DNA of 12,423 nt from Maricaulis sp. (GTDB lineage: Bacteria > Pseudomonadota > Alphaproteobacteria > Caulobacterales > Maricaulaceae): positions 1-12,423 of the forward strand of contig NZLV01000129.1 of assembly GCA_002694345.1 (NCBI GenBank), in the 5' to 3' direction. The position numbers and the translations under genes are program-made. The notes beneath the pieces are model-generated. The model had not been told where the DNA came from and did no database searches. It saw only the letters and a list, made by a program, of their open reading frames with translations. Within the stretch, counting starts at the first letter, position 1. The number at the start of each line of letters is the position of its first letter. Of the stretch, positions 6,268 to 12,423 are shown piece by piece.

Positions 6268-6657
6268 ATGAAACATCTGATTTCGTCGGCACTCGCGGCG
6301 GCGGCACTCGTCGGCATGGCCGGATGCGCCACCACAACGTCGGAGTCCCGCTCCTCGGTCCGGGTCGTCAATGTCAACGGCTATTCCGTACTGGACCGGG
6401 AACACGTCCTGCTGAATGGCGGGGTGAGCCGCCACTATCTGGTGACGCTGCGCCAGCGCTGCTCTGGCCTCAATTTCGGCATCCAGTTGGCGACCAGCTT
6501 CCCGTCCACAGCAACGCTCTACTATCCGATGAATGAATTCATCGTTCTGGATGACGGACGGCGGTGCCATATCGAGACCGTAGAGGAAGTGGAGAGCGAG
6601 GAAGCTGCCCTCGCCCTGATCGCCGAACGGGCCGAAGAGGCCGATGGTGACAGCTGA
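6268..6657 (+). CDS. DUF6491-type lipoprotein
   Basis: The 129-residue protein starts with a lipoprotein signal: positive MKH, a hydrophobic stretch, then lipobox GMAGC with the lipidated Cys at C20 and Ala next to it, which by the E. coli rule favours the outer membrane. The mature part holds the DUF6491-like pattern: VNGYSVLDREHVLL, HYLVTLRQRC, and RRCHIETVEEV. Two cysteines (in RQRCSG and RRCHIE) recur at matching places in the neighbour, suggesting a disulfide. Function is unknown. A ribosome site AAGGG precedes the ATG. The next gene is a clear paralogue (about 43 of 77 core positions identical by hand count), but each has its own terminator, so they are separate units. The acidic C-terminal tail is rich in Glu and Ala. 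Confidence 0.82.
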   Translation: MKHLISSALAAAALVGMAGCATTTSESRSSVRVVNVNGYSVLDREHVLLNGGVSRHYLVTLRQRCSGLNFGIQLATSFPSTATLYYPMNEFIVLDDGRRCHIETVEEVESEEAALALIAERAEEADGDS

Positions 6658-6682
6658 TTCCGACCGCTCGCGTCGATTGAAC

Positions 6683-6711
6683 CGGCCGGAGCCTTGCTCC
6701 GGCCGTTTTTG
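6683..6711 (+). terminator. Intrinsic terminator after the first DUF6491 gene
   Basis: CGGCCGGAGC (6683-6692) and GCTCCGGCCG (6696-6705) form a 10-base-pair GC-rich stem with a three-base loop, followed by TTTTTG. It lies 25 bases past the stop. Confidence 0.94.
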
Positions 6712-6732
6712 TCTGGACGTCCCGCTTTTTCC

Positions 6733-6760
6733 TTGACGTGCACCGTTTGGCCAATAACAT
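6733..6760 (+). promoter_or_regulatory. Promoter of the second DUF6491 gene
   Basis: TTGACG (6733-6738), 16 bases, TAACAT (6755-6760). It lies between the terminator of the first paralogue and the start of the second, where a promoter is required. The -35 is a near-perfect match, the -10 matches at four of six positions. Confidence 0.5.
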
Positions 6761-6789
6761 TCTTAAGTTGAGGGATAAGGAGAGTAGCC

Positions 6790-7185
6790 ATGAAATACAC
6801 CATCATGACCGCGATCGCAGTCGCCAGCCTGACCGCCACGGCCAGCTGGGCCAACACACCAGACGAGGTTCCGAACTCTGTGCGACTGTTCAACATCAAC
6901 GGATATTCCGTGATTGACGATGAACATGTTCTCCTGCGCGGAGGCGGCCGTCGCCACTATCTCGTGACGCTCCAGAATGAGTGCCGCGGCCTGAATTTCG
7001 GGATTCGAATGACCACGAGCTTTTCGGCCCGCACCACGATCCATCACCCGACGATGGAATATATTTCCGGCGCCAGCTTCGGTCGCTGCTATATCGACAC
7101 GATTGAAGAAGTCGATGATGCCGACACGGCCCGCGCCCTGATCGAGACCCGTGCGGAGGCCGCAGAGGCTGCTGAAAACAGCTAG
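6790..7185 (+). CDS. DUF6491-type secreted protein (paralogue)
   Basis: A 131-residue protein with a classical Sec signal peptide: MKY, a hydrophobic segment, and a likely cut after ASWA (residue 21), leaving a soluble periplasmic protein of about 110 residues. The mature part aligns with the neighbour over INGYSVIDDEHVLL, HYLVTLQNEC, GLNFGIR and GRCYIDTIEEV, with both cysteines conserved. It lacks the lipobox Cys, so the two copies end up in different places in the envelope. A strong ribosome site, AAGGAGAG, lies about 5 bases before the ATG, better than that of the first copy. Its own promoter-like boxes lie 30-57 bases upstream and a terminator follows. Function unknown; the family assignment rests on pattern only. 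Confidence 0.82.
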   Translation: MKYTIMTAIAVASLTATASWANTPDEVPNSVRLFNINGYSVIDDEHVLLRGGGRRHYLVTLQNECRGLNFGIRMTTSFSARTTIHHPTMEYISGASFGRCYIDTIEEVDDADTARALIETRAEAAEAAENS

Positions 7186-7274
7186 GCTGGGCAGACGCGC
7201 CACATCGGTGCTGCGCGCTCGCTAGGGTCAGCAGCCATCGGCAAGCCTCGCTCGCCGGTGAAGCGATTTGAAAG

Positions 7275-7308
7275 ACGGGCAGGCGGACAAATCCCCTGCC
7301 CGTTTTTT
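7275..7308 (+). terminator. Intrinsic terminator after the second DUF6491 gene
   Basis: ACGGGCAGG (7275-7283) and CCTGCCCGT (7295-7303) pair over 9 bases with an 11-base loop, followed by a run of six T ending at 7308. It stands about 90 bases past the stop, so the transcript has a fairly long 3' tail. The convergent hydrolase gene ends 32 bases beyond. Confidence 0.9.
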
Positions 7309-7339
7309 GTGCCTGTTTTCTATAATCAACGCGAGGGCG

Positions 7340-8203
7340 TTACCCGGCCTTCAGCCAGTCGCGAACCCGGTCCGGCGCTTCCATCGGTGCCAGATGGCCA
7401 ACGCCATCCATGAAGGTCAGCTCTGCCCCGCGCTTGGTCAGCGCCCCGGGGCGCACCACAGTCGAACCAAATTCAGCCTTCAGCACGCGGGCCCTGGGCG
7501 CTGCGCGGCGGGCCGCGCGGCCGATATCATGGCCCTGCGCCTCGTAATTGACCGCTTCCCACTCCGGATCACAGGCCAGCACGACCCGACCATCGTCCGC
7601 GTCGGTGAGCCCGTCTTCCAGATAGGCTTCCAACAGGCCCGGCGCCCAGCGCTTGAAGGTCGGGTGATTGGTGTAGCGGGCCAAAGCCGCACTTCGATCC
7701 GGCCAGCCATTGCGCCGGCGGCGCGCCTGACGCGCGATCGGCAGACGCCCTTTCATCAGGCTGCCCAGGGGACCCGACGCCATCAGATAAACCGAAACGG
7801 GCAGGACCACCGGCTCAATCAGCCGGAGCGCCGGCACATGCTCAAGCCGGGACGCCGTCAGCAGCGAACTCACCGCGCCCATGGAGTGACCGGCCATGAC
7901 ATCCGGCTGACGCCCGATCCGGTCGATCAACTGAAGGAGATCATCCGCATAAATGTCCCAGCTGCGATGGGTGGACGGATCCGCCGGCAGACGGGTTTGG
8001 CCATGCCCGCGCAGATCCGGCACCCAGATCTCATACTCCGCCGCCAGCGGCGCCAGCAAAGGCACGTAGGCCGATCCGCAAAACCCGTTGGCATGGGCGA
8101 ACAGGAGCAGCGGCTTGCCCGGATTGTGCCAACATCGCAGCGCCAACTCGCCATCGGCAAAGGGAATGATGGTTTTTTCGGGCTCAGTGACCTGACCGTC
8201 CAT
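7340..8203 (-). CDS. Alpha/beta hydrolase fold protein
   Basis: The 287-residue protein has the alpha/beta hydrolase pattern: oxyanion segment HANGFCGS (37-44), DLRGHGQT (63-70), nucleophile elbow GHSMG (105-109, S107), and the catalytic His in GVGHLAPMEAP (H270). The third member of the triad is not obvious: the usual strand-end Asp is not seen near VLKAEFGS (E243 is possible), so it should be checked. No signal peptide is present, so it is likely cytoplasmic; the substrate (ester, lactone or similar) is not predictable. I chose the ATG at 8203, which has GAGG five bases upstream. A longer open frame to 8446 is not real because it runs through the tRNA-His gene. It converges with the DUF6491 unit and lies downstream of the tRNA. 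Confidence 0.88.
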   Translation of the reverse strand: MDGQVTEPEKTIIPFADGELALRCWHNPGKPLLLFAHANGFCGSAYVPLLAPLAAEYEIWVPDLRGHGQTRLPADPSTHRSWDIYADDLLQLIDRIGRQPDVMAGHSMGAVSSLLTASRLEHVPALRLIEPVVLPVSVYLMASGPLGSLMKGRLPIARQARRRRNGWPDRSAALARYTNHPTFKRWAPGLLEAYLEDGLTDADDGRVVLACDPEWEAVNYEAQGHDIGRAARRAAPRARVLKAEFGSTVVRPGALTKRGAELTFMDGVGHLAPMEAPDRVRDWLKAG

Positions 8204-8300
8204 GTCGACCTCGTTGTTCTTAGGGTCGAAATTAGCGCGACCGGTTACGATGACCACTGACGATGTCAGAATGTGCGGTATGCGTGGGGGAGAAGAAAAA

Positions 8301-8377
8301 TGGTACCGCCTCCCCGGTTCGAACGGGGGACCTCTAGATCCACAATCTAGCGCTCTAACCGACTGAGCTAAGGCGGC
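8301..8377 (-). tRNA. tRNA-His (anticodon GUG)
   Basis: The minus strand folds as a complete cloverleaf of 77 bases: acceptor GCCGCCT/AGGCGGT, D arm GCTC/GAGC, anticodon stem CTAGA/TCTAG around loop TTGTGGA (anticodon GTG, histidine), and T arm CCCCG/CGGGG around TTCGAAC, with CCA encoded. The acceptor end has G1 paired with U72 and the discriminator is A73, with no G at -1. This departs from the near-universal G-1:C73 of histidine tRNAs, but matches what is known for a group of alphaproteobacteria. A T-rich stretch follows the 3' end on the minus strand and would serve as the terminator. Confidence 0.97.
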
Positions 8378-8417
8378 ACGCATCGCGAGGGCAAAGCACC
8401 TCTGCGTAAGGCGCGGG

Positions 8418-8446
8418 AAACTAGCGCCAGTCCGGGTGACTGGCAA
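8418..8446 (-). promoter_or_regulatory. Likely promoter of tRNA-His
   Basis: Read on the minus strand: TTGCCA (8441-8446), 17 bases, TAGTTT (8418-8423), preceded by GCGC so that it also resembles the Caulobacter-type GCTA -10. It lies 40 bases before the tRNA 5' end. A 7-base inverted repeat GCCAGTC/GACTGGC (8426-8432, 8438-8444) overlaps it. Confidence 0.45.
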
Positions 8447-8515
8447 CCGGCTTGTCAGGGGTTTTGCAGCCCGCGCTGCGCGCCCTCACCGGTCGCCCGC
8501 CAATCCTTGTGTTCC

Positions 8516-9319
8516 TCAGACATAGCCCCGGTCACGGATATGGGCGCGCATGGCCGCGATCCGGTTGTCGTCAGAGGGGTGGGTCGAGGTGAACTCGGCC
8601 ACATTATGGGAATTCATCGCCGACATGGCGACCCAGAAATCAACCGCCTGGCGGGGGTCATAGCCGGAGCCGACCATGTAATCGACGCCGAGCCGATCAG
8701 CCTCGTATTCATGCTCGCGCGAGTAAGGCAGGATCACGCCCAGCGTCACGCCCATGCCAAGGGCCGCGCCGACATCTTCGGAATACTGGGCGTATTGTCC
8801 GCCTGAACTGCCCAGCGCACTGGTCAGGAGTGAGACTCCCATCTGGGCGGCGAGTTGCTGGCTGGCGCGTTCGGCGGAGTGGCGGCCGGCGACATGGCCC
8901 ACCTCATGCCCCATCACGGTGGCGAGATGGTCATCGGTCTCCATGATATCGAGAATGCCCTTGTAGAAACCGACCTTGCCGTTCGGCAGGACCCAGGCAT
9001 TCACGGTGTCGCTGTCGAACACAACGAATTCCCAATTGTGCTGGGTCTGACCGGATGCGCGCACGACGCGCTCGCCGACGCGCTGGAGGCGGCGGGTATA
9101 GGCCGGATCACGCAGGACGCGCTCACGGCGCAAACTGTCCTGCCAAGCCTGGTCGGAGAGCTGGGCCAACTGACCATCGGAGACCAGCATGAGCTGAGAT
9201 CGGCCCAGCGCCGCATTATCCGCGCAACCGCTGACGAAAGGCACGACAGTTCCGGCCGCGAGCCCGATGATGAGTTCACGGCGATGCATGAGTGACAGGG
9301 TGGATTTCTTGTCCGGCAT
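8516..9319 (-). CDS. M48-family metalloprotease, lipoprotein
   Basis: The 267-residue protein has the zinc-protease motif HEVGH (138-142), the third ligand in EYEAD (E204, then A207, D208) and the conserved THPSDDNR (about 246-253) of M48 peptidases, with NAWVLPNGKVGFYKGIL (107-123) ahead, as in LoiP/YcaL/BepA-type periplasmic enzymes; the TPR region of BepA is absent. Such proteases degrade misfolded outer-membrane or envelope proteins. The N-terminus ends in a lipobox, VSGC (C32), after a hydrophobic segment. HRRELIIG at its start resembles a twin-arginine signal. I chose the ATG at 9319, with GGGGAAGG about 5 bases upstream; a longer reading to 9349 has no such site. Divergent from the AsmA gene, 130 bases away, both being envelope functions. 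Confidence 0.9.
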   Translation of the reverse strand: MPDKKSTLSLMHRRELIIGLAAGTVVPFVSGCADNAALGRSQLMLVSDGQLAQLSDQAWQDSLRRERVLRDPAYTRRLQRVGERVVRASGQTQHNWEFVVFDSDTVNAWVLPNGKVGFYKGILDIMETDDHLATVMGHEVGHVAGRHSAERASQQLAAQMGVSLLTSALGSSGGQYAQYSEDVGAALGMGVTLGVILPYSREHEYEADRLGVDYMVGSGYDPRQAVDFWVAMSAMNSHNVAEFTSTHPSDDNRIAAMRAHIRDRGYV

Positions 9320-9449
9320 ACCACCTTCCCCTTTGGTTTTCCGACACAATCGGGCTTACACTAAACCAGAAGTGGATGTTCGTCTCGCCAAGAAAGCGAC
9401 AAATCCACCTGTTAGTCTGCCCCGCGAATCTCGTCATGGAGCGCTCCTC

Positions 9450-11561
9450 ATGAAACGCCTGGGTCTCGGCCTTCTCGTCCTTGTCGGCATCATAGTCGCC
9501 GCCCTGTTCATCCTGCCGGCCATCGTCCCGGTCTCGGCCTACAAGGACCGTGTGGAACAAGCCGCCAGCCAAGCGCTGAACCGGAATGTCGCGCTGGCGG
9601 GCGATGTCCGCCTGACCCTTTTCCCGCGCGTCCAAGTGCAAGCAGACAATGTTTCCATCGCCAATGCCGACGGCTTTGGCGACGCTGCCTTTGCCGAGAT
9701 GACCCAGATGCGGGTCGGCGTGGAGCTGCTTCCCCTGCTCTCCCGGCGGGTGGAGATCACGGAGTTCGTTCTGATCGAACCGGTGATCCGGTTGCAGCAG
9801 CGCGGCCGTGCCAATAACTGGACCTTTGCGTCTGCTGCAATGGCCCCCGCCCCGGCGTCCGCGGCTTCCGGCGGCTTCATCCGCCAGCCCGGTGCCCTGC
9901 CCATTGAGGCGAGCTTCGGCGATGTGCGGATCGAGAATGCCGAGATCCACTACTCCGACGACACGCAAAACCAGGAGATTACCGGGCTGAACCTGGCCAT
10001 CGCCCTGCCCTCTCTGGACACGGAAACCCGTATCGAGGGCTCGCTGGCGGCCAATGGCGAGGCGCTGGAGTTTGATGCAACGCTGGGCTCGATCCGCGAC
10101 TTTTTCGAAGGCCGGGCGACACCGCTCGTGCTCAATCTGGGCGGCCGGCTGGTCGATCTGGGGTTCAACGGCGAAATCCCCGAAGGCGAGGACATCGCCC
10201 TGGCCGGCGATATCCGGGCCGACATCCCGAACATCCGTGCCCTAGCCGCCTTTGCCGGAGCCGAGCTGCCGCCGGGCGAGAATCTGGAACGCTTTTCAAC
10301 GCGCGGCCGGATTGCCGGAACGACTTCGCGCCTGGCGCTCACCGCCGAGAGCCTGCGTCTTGATGACATTACCGGGTCCGGCGGACTGACGGCGGATCTG
10401 GCCGACACCAAACCCCGCATCACGGGCTCCCTGAACCTGCCCGCCCTCGATGTGACGCCCTATCTGCCGGAAACGCAGGAACAGGCCCCGGCCTCTGGCG
10501 GCGGCGTGCCGCCTTGGAGCGAAGAGCCGATTGATCTGGCCGGGCTTGGCATCGTCGATGCCGAACTTGACCTGACCGTGGGCCAGCTGACCTATCGCGA
10601 TCTGGAAGTCTCTGATGCCGCGCTCAACGTGGTGCTCGAGAATTCCCGTCTGGTGGCCCGGCTGCAGCGCATCTCGCTGTATGAAGGACAGGGCAATGTC
10701 ACCATCGTGGCCAATGCCCGGTCGGCAACGCCGAGCTTTTCGCTTGAGGCCAGCCTGACGGGGCTGGACGCCTATCCCTTCCTGCAGGCCGCGGCCGGCT
10801 TTGAGCGCCTTCAGGGCACGGGCTCCATGGGGCTAAACTTCACCGCTGCGGGCAACAGCCAGGCCGCGATCATGAACTCGCTGGATGGCAGCGGGAATTT
10901 CAACTTCGCCGACGGAGCCATTGTCGGGATCAATATTGCCCAGACCATCCGCAATGTGTCCGGCTTCCTCAATCGCAATAACGCCGACACCGCAGAGACG
11001 TCCACGGAGGACAGCGAGTCCGCGGAAACAGGCGAAACCCAGACGACCGACTTCACAAGCCTGGGCGGCACGTTCACGGTCACGGACGGCCTGTTGCGCA
11101 ATCAGGACCTGCTGATGCTGTCCCCGTTGCTGCGCGTGGAGGGCCTCGGCCAGGTCAATCTGCCAGCACAGACCGTGGACTATCGCCTGCGTCCCCGCGC
11201 TGTCGCCTCGATCGAGGGCCAGGGCGGGTCCAGCGACTTGCAGGGCGTGATCGTGCCGATCCGCATTCGCGGCGGTTTCAATGCGGTCTCGGTTGGTGTG
11301 GATACCCAGGCTGTGGGCCAGGCCTTGCTCCAAGGTGCCTTGAGCAATGCCATTGGCGGCAATGGCTCGCAAAACCTGGAGGACACAGCCCGCGACGCCC
11401 TGCGCAATGCCATCGGGCTGGGCAATACGAATACCGATGACGAACCGGCAGACGGAGAGACTCAGCAGGTTGATCCGGCCCAGCAACTCCTGCAGGGCTT
11501 GCTCTCGCGCCGGTCGCGGTCCAGCGATGACGAGGAAGCCTCTGACGATGATCCGAACTGA
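9450..11561 (+). CDS. AsmA family protein
   Basis: The 703-residue protein has one N-terminal membrane segment (about 5-27) followed by the AsmA N-terminal domain: SAYKDRVEQAASQALNRNV and LFPRVQVQADNVSIANADGF, then ITEFVLIEPVIRLQQRG, which is the pattern of AsmA and its relatives. The C-terminal AsmA-like domain begins near GTGSMGLNF (456 on), with the signature DGAIVGINIAQTIRN (488-502). These proteins are inner-membrane anchored, bridge into the periplasm and are linked to phospholipid and outer-membrane homeostasis. A low-complexity acidic Thr/Ser/Glu stretch (about 510-530) and an acidic Asp/Glu-rich tail with SRRSRSSDDEE interrupt or close it. I chose the ATG at 9450, with GGAG 8 bases upstream; an earlier in-frame start at 9267 would add 61 residues overlapping the divergent M48 gene. 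The crystallin gene follows after 115 bases. Confidence 0.92.
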   Translation: MKRLGLGLLVLVGIIVAALFILPAIVPVSAYKDRVEQAASQALNRNVALAGDVRLTLFPRVQVQADNVSIANADGFGDAAFAEMTQMRVGVELLPLLSRRVEITEFVLIEPVIRLQQRGRANNWTFASAAMAPAPASAASGGFIRQPGALPIEASFGDVRIENAEIHYSDDTQNQEITGLNLAIALPSLDTETRIEGSLAANGEALEFDATLGSIRDFFEGRATPLVLNLGGRLVDLGFNGEIPEGEDIALAGDIRADIPNIRALAAFAGAELPPGENLERFSTRGRIAGTTSRLALTAESLRLDDITGSGGLTADLADTKPRITGSLNLPALDVTPYLPETQEQAPASGGGVPPWSEEPIDLAGLGIVDAELDLTVGQLTYRDLEVSDAALNVVLENSRLVARLQRISLYEGQGNVTIVANARSATPSFSLEASLTGLDAYPFLQAAAGFERLQGTGSMGLNFTAAGNSQAAIMNSLDGSGNFNFADGAIVGINIAQTIRNVSGFLNRNNADTAETSTEDSESAETGETQTTDFTSLGGTFTVTDGLLRNQDLLMLSPLLRVEGLGQVNLPAQTVDYRLRPRAVASIEGQGGSSDLQGVIVPIRIRGGFNAVSVGVDTQAVGQALLQGALSNAIGGNGSQNLEDTARDALRNAIGLGNTNTDDEPADGETQQVDPAQQLLQGLLSRRSRSSDDEEASDDDPN

Positions 11562-11676
11562 CGGGTCCTGTTTCAGGGGATGAATGGGGAATGAACCCTT
11601 TGCTGCAAGAGCATTCAGGCTGGCGAGGGTAACAGGAGCAGGATGTGAATGACGCCTGCCCCGGAGGAAAGGACAC

Positions 11677-12423
11677 ATGACGATGCGCAAGATCGTGATC
11701 TCGATGGCAGCCCTGATAGCGGGCGGTACTGTGAGCGCCGCCGCTTCAGCCCAGGAAATCATCCTGTTCGACGGCCCCAATTTCAACGGCCAGCAGGTCC
11801 GCGTCACCGGCGATGTGCGCAATCTGGCCTCAATGGGCTTCAATGACCGCACCTCCTCCTTCCGCGTGGTCCGCGGGCAATGGGAGTTGTGCCAGCATGA
11901 TGACTATCGCGGCACCTGCATCACCTACTCGTCCGACGGCCGCAATCTGGGCCGCATGAATGACGAAATCACTTCGTTGCGGCCAGTCCAGTCCGGCGGC
12001 TCCCGCCCCGGTGGCAGCCGACCCGGCGGCGAAGCCATCACGCTGTATTCCGGCCCGAACTACACCGGTCGCTCTGTGACCCTGTCGGTCTCCTCGCCGG
12101 ATTTGCGCCAGTATAATTTCAACGATCAGGCCCGCTCCATCCAGCACTCGGGACGCCGCGCCTGGCGGGTCTGCCAGCACGCCGATTTTGGCGGCGCCTG
12201 CATGCAAGTGGATGGCGACATTCCGAATATCGGCGGCGGCATGTCAGCCGAAATCTCCTCAGCCGAACCGGACTATGCGTCGCGCCCTGGCCGCGGTGAC
12301 CGCAATGACCGACCGCGCAACGGGGTGTTCCTCTATGATGGCGTGAACTTCCAGGGCCAGCGCGTCGATGTCTTCAGCGACACCGACAACCTCACCCAGA
12401 TGGGATTCAATGACCGGGCAGAC
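11677..12423 (+). CDS. Secreted beta/gamma-crystallin protein (runs off the window)
   Basis: The open frame begins at ATG 11677, with a strong ribosome site GGAGGAAAGG about 4 bases upstream, and is still open at the window end (249 residues, C-terminus not seen). A Sec signal peptide is present with a likely cut after ASA (residue 25). Then come three beta/gamma-crystallin domains joined by Gly/Arg/Pro linkers (106-118 and about 199-215). Greek-key motifs begin at FDGPNFNG (31-38), CQHDDYRG (72-79), YSGPNYTG (124-131), CQHADFGG (166-173) and YDGVNFQG (220-227). Calcium-type motifs (N/D-N/D-x-x-S/T-S) are intact at NDRTSS (56-61) and NDEITS (95-100), and degenerate later at NDQARS (149-154) and SAEISS (190-195). 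A cysteine pair spaced nine residues apart (C72/C81, C166/C175) recurs. Likely a secreted, structural or calcium-binding protein; its exact role is unknown. Confidence 0.9.
   Translation, partial: MTMRKIVISMAALIAGGTVSAAASAQEIILFDGPNFNGQQVRVTGDVRNLASMGFNDRTSSFRVVRGQWELCQHDDYRGTCITYSSDGRNLGRMNDEITSLRPVQSGGSRPGGSRPGGEAITLYSGPNYTGRSVTLSVSSPDLRQYNFNDQARSIQHSGRRAWRVCQHADFGGACMQVDGDIPNIGGGMSAEISSAEPDYASRPGRGDRNDRPRNGVFLYDGVNFQGQRVDVFSDTDNLTQMGFNDRAD

Noticed and set aside
7186..7274. Possible small RNA in the 3' tail of the second DUF6491 gene
   Set aside because: No promoter or stable extended fold that I can show; only short imperfect pairings.
7268..8260. 330-residue plus-strand open frame opposite the hydrolase
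   Set aside because: It begins inside the terminator hairpin and lies antisense to a gene with clear catalytic motifs.
8204..8446. Open frame extending the alpha/beta hydrolase by 81 residues upstream
   Set aside because: It runs straight through the tRNA-His gene and has no ribosome site; the ATG at 8203 has one and fits the domain start.
9438..9447. Palindrome GGAGCGCTCC over the AsmA ribosome site as a translational switch
   Set aside because: With the loop needed, only three base pairs form, too weak to hide the ribosome site.
9267..9449. 61-residue N-terminal extension of the AsmA protein
   Set aside because: It overlaps the divergent M48 gene start and precedes a typical membrane anchor that begins at the ATG of 9450.
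1..12423. CRISPR, insertion sequence, toxin-antitoxin, defence or phage modules
   Set aside because: No regular spaced repeats, no terminal repeats with a transposase, and no such protein families were found.

Overview
The window looks like chromosomal DNA of a GC-rich alphaproteobacterium, most likely of the Caulobacterales / Maricaulales-Hyphomonadales group. The pointers are two DUF2336 proteins (a largely alphaproteobacterial family), a tRNA-His with G1:U72 and A73 and no encoded G-1 (a known alphaproteobacterial peculiarity), a SATGLFQF-type lytic transglycosylase, and an AsmA / M48 / crystallin-like set of envelope genes. Placement below family level is inference. I see no insertion sequence, integrase, phage gene or CRISPR array; gene packing and base composition look like ordinary core chromosome.

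Layout: (1) 57-824 (-) class II aldolase/adducin-like protein, with a 277-base intergenic region (825-1101) holding a direct repeat and an AT-rich promoter-like element. (2) 1102-4001 (+) four genes in one direction: a DUF2336 protein, an NAD kinase (nadK) whose start has no ATG/GTG/TTG, a single-domain response regulator, and an Hpt phosphotransfer protein, closed by a strong, two-way intrinsic terminator (4024-4052). (3) 4082-6134 (-) a second DUF2336 protein and, upstream of it, a lytic transglycosylase without a signal peptide. (4) 6268-7185 (+) tandem DUF6491-type paralogues, one a lipoprotein and one a soluble secreted protein, each followed by its own terminator. (5) 7340-8203 (-) an alpha/beta hydrolase, 8301-8377 (-) tRNA-His(GUG), 8516-9319 (-) an M48 metalloprotease lipoprotein. 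(6) 9450-11561 (+) an AsmA-family protein, and 11677 to the window end (+) a secreted beta/gamma-crystallin protein that runs off the edge.

How they may work together: the right half is dominated by envelope functions (M48 lipoprotein protease, AsmA-type lipid/outer-membrane homeostasis protein, secreted crystallin-fold protein, two small secreted proteins, peptidoglycan lyase). The left half holds NAD(P) metabolism and an orphan phosphorelay pair (receiver plus Hpt, no kinase) bracketed by two DUF2336 proteins. The most interesting points are the nadK start problem with an adjacent perfect hairpin, the DUF2336 / receiver / Hpt cluster, and the DUF6491 duplication with split targeting. Nothing here is a clear-cut new system; the findings are leads of moderate strength. 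All motif and identity counts were made by eye.
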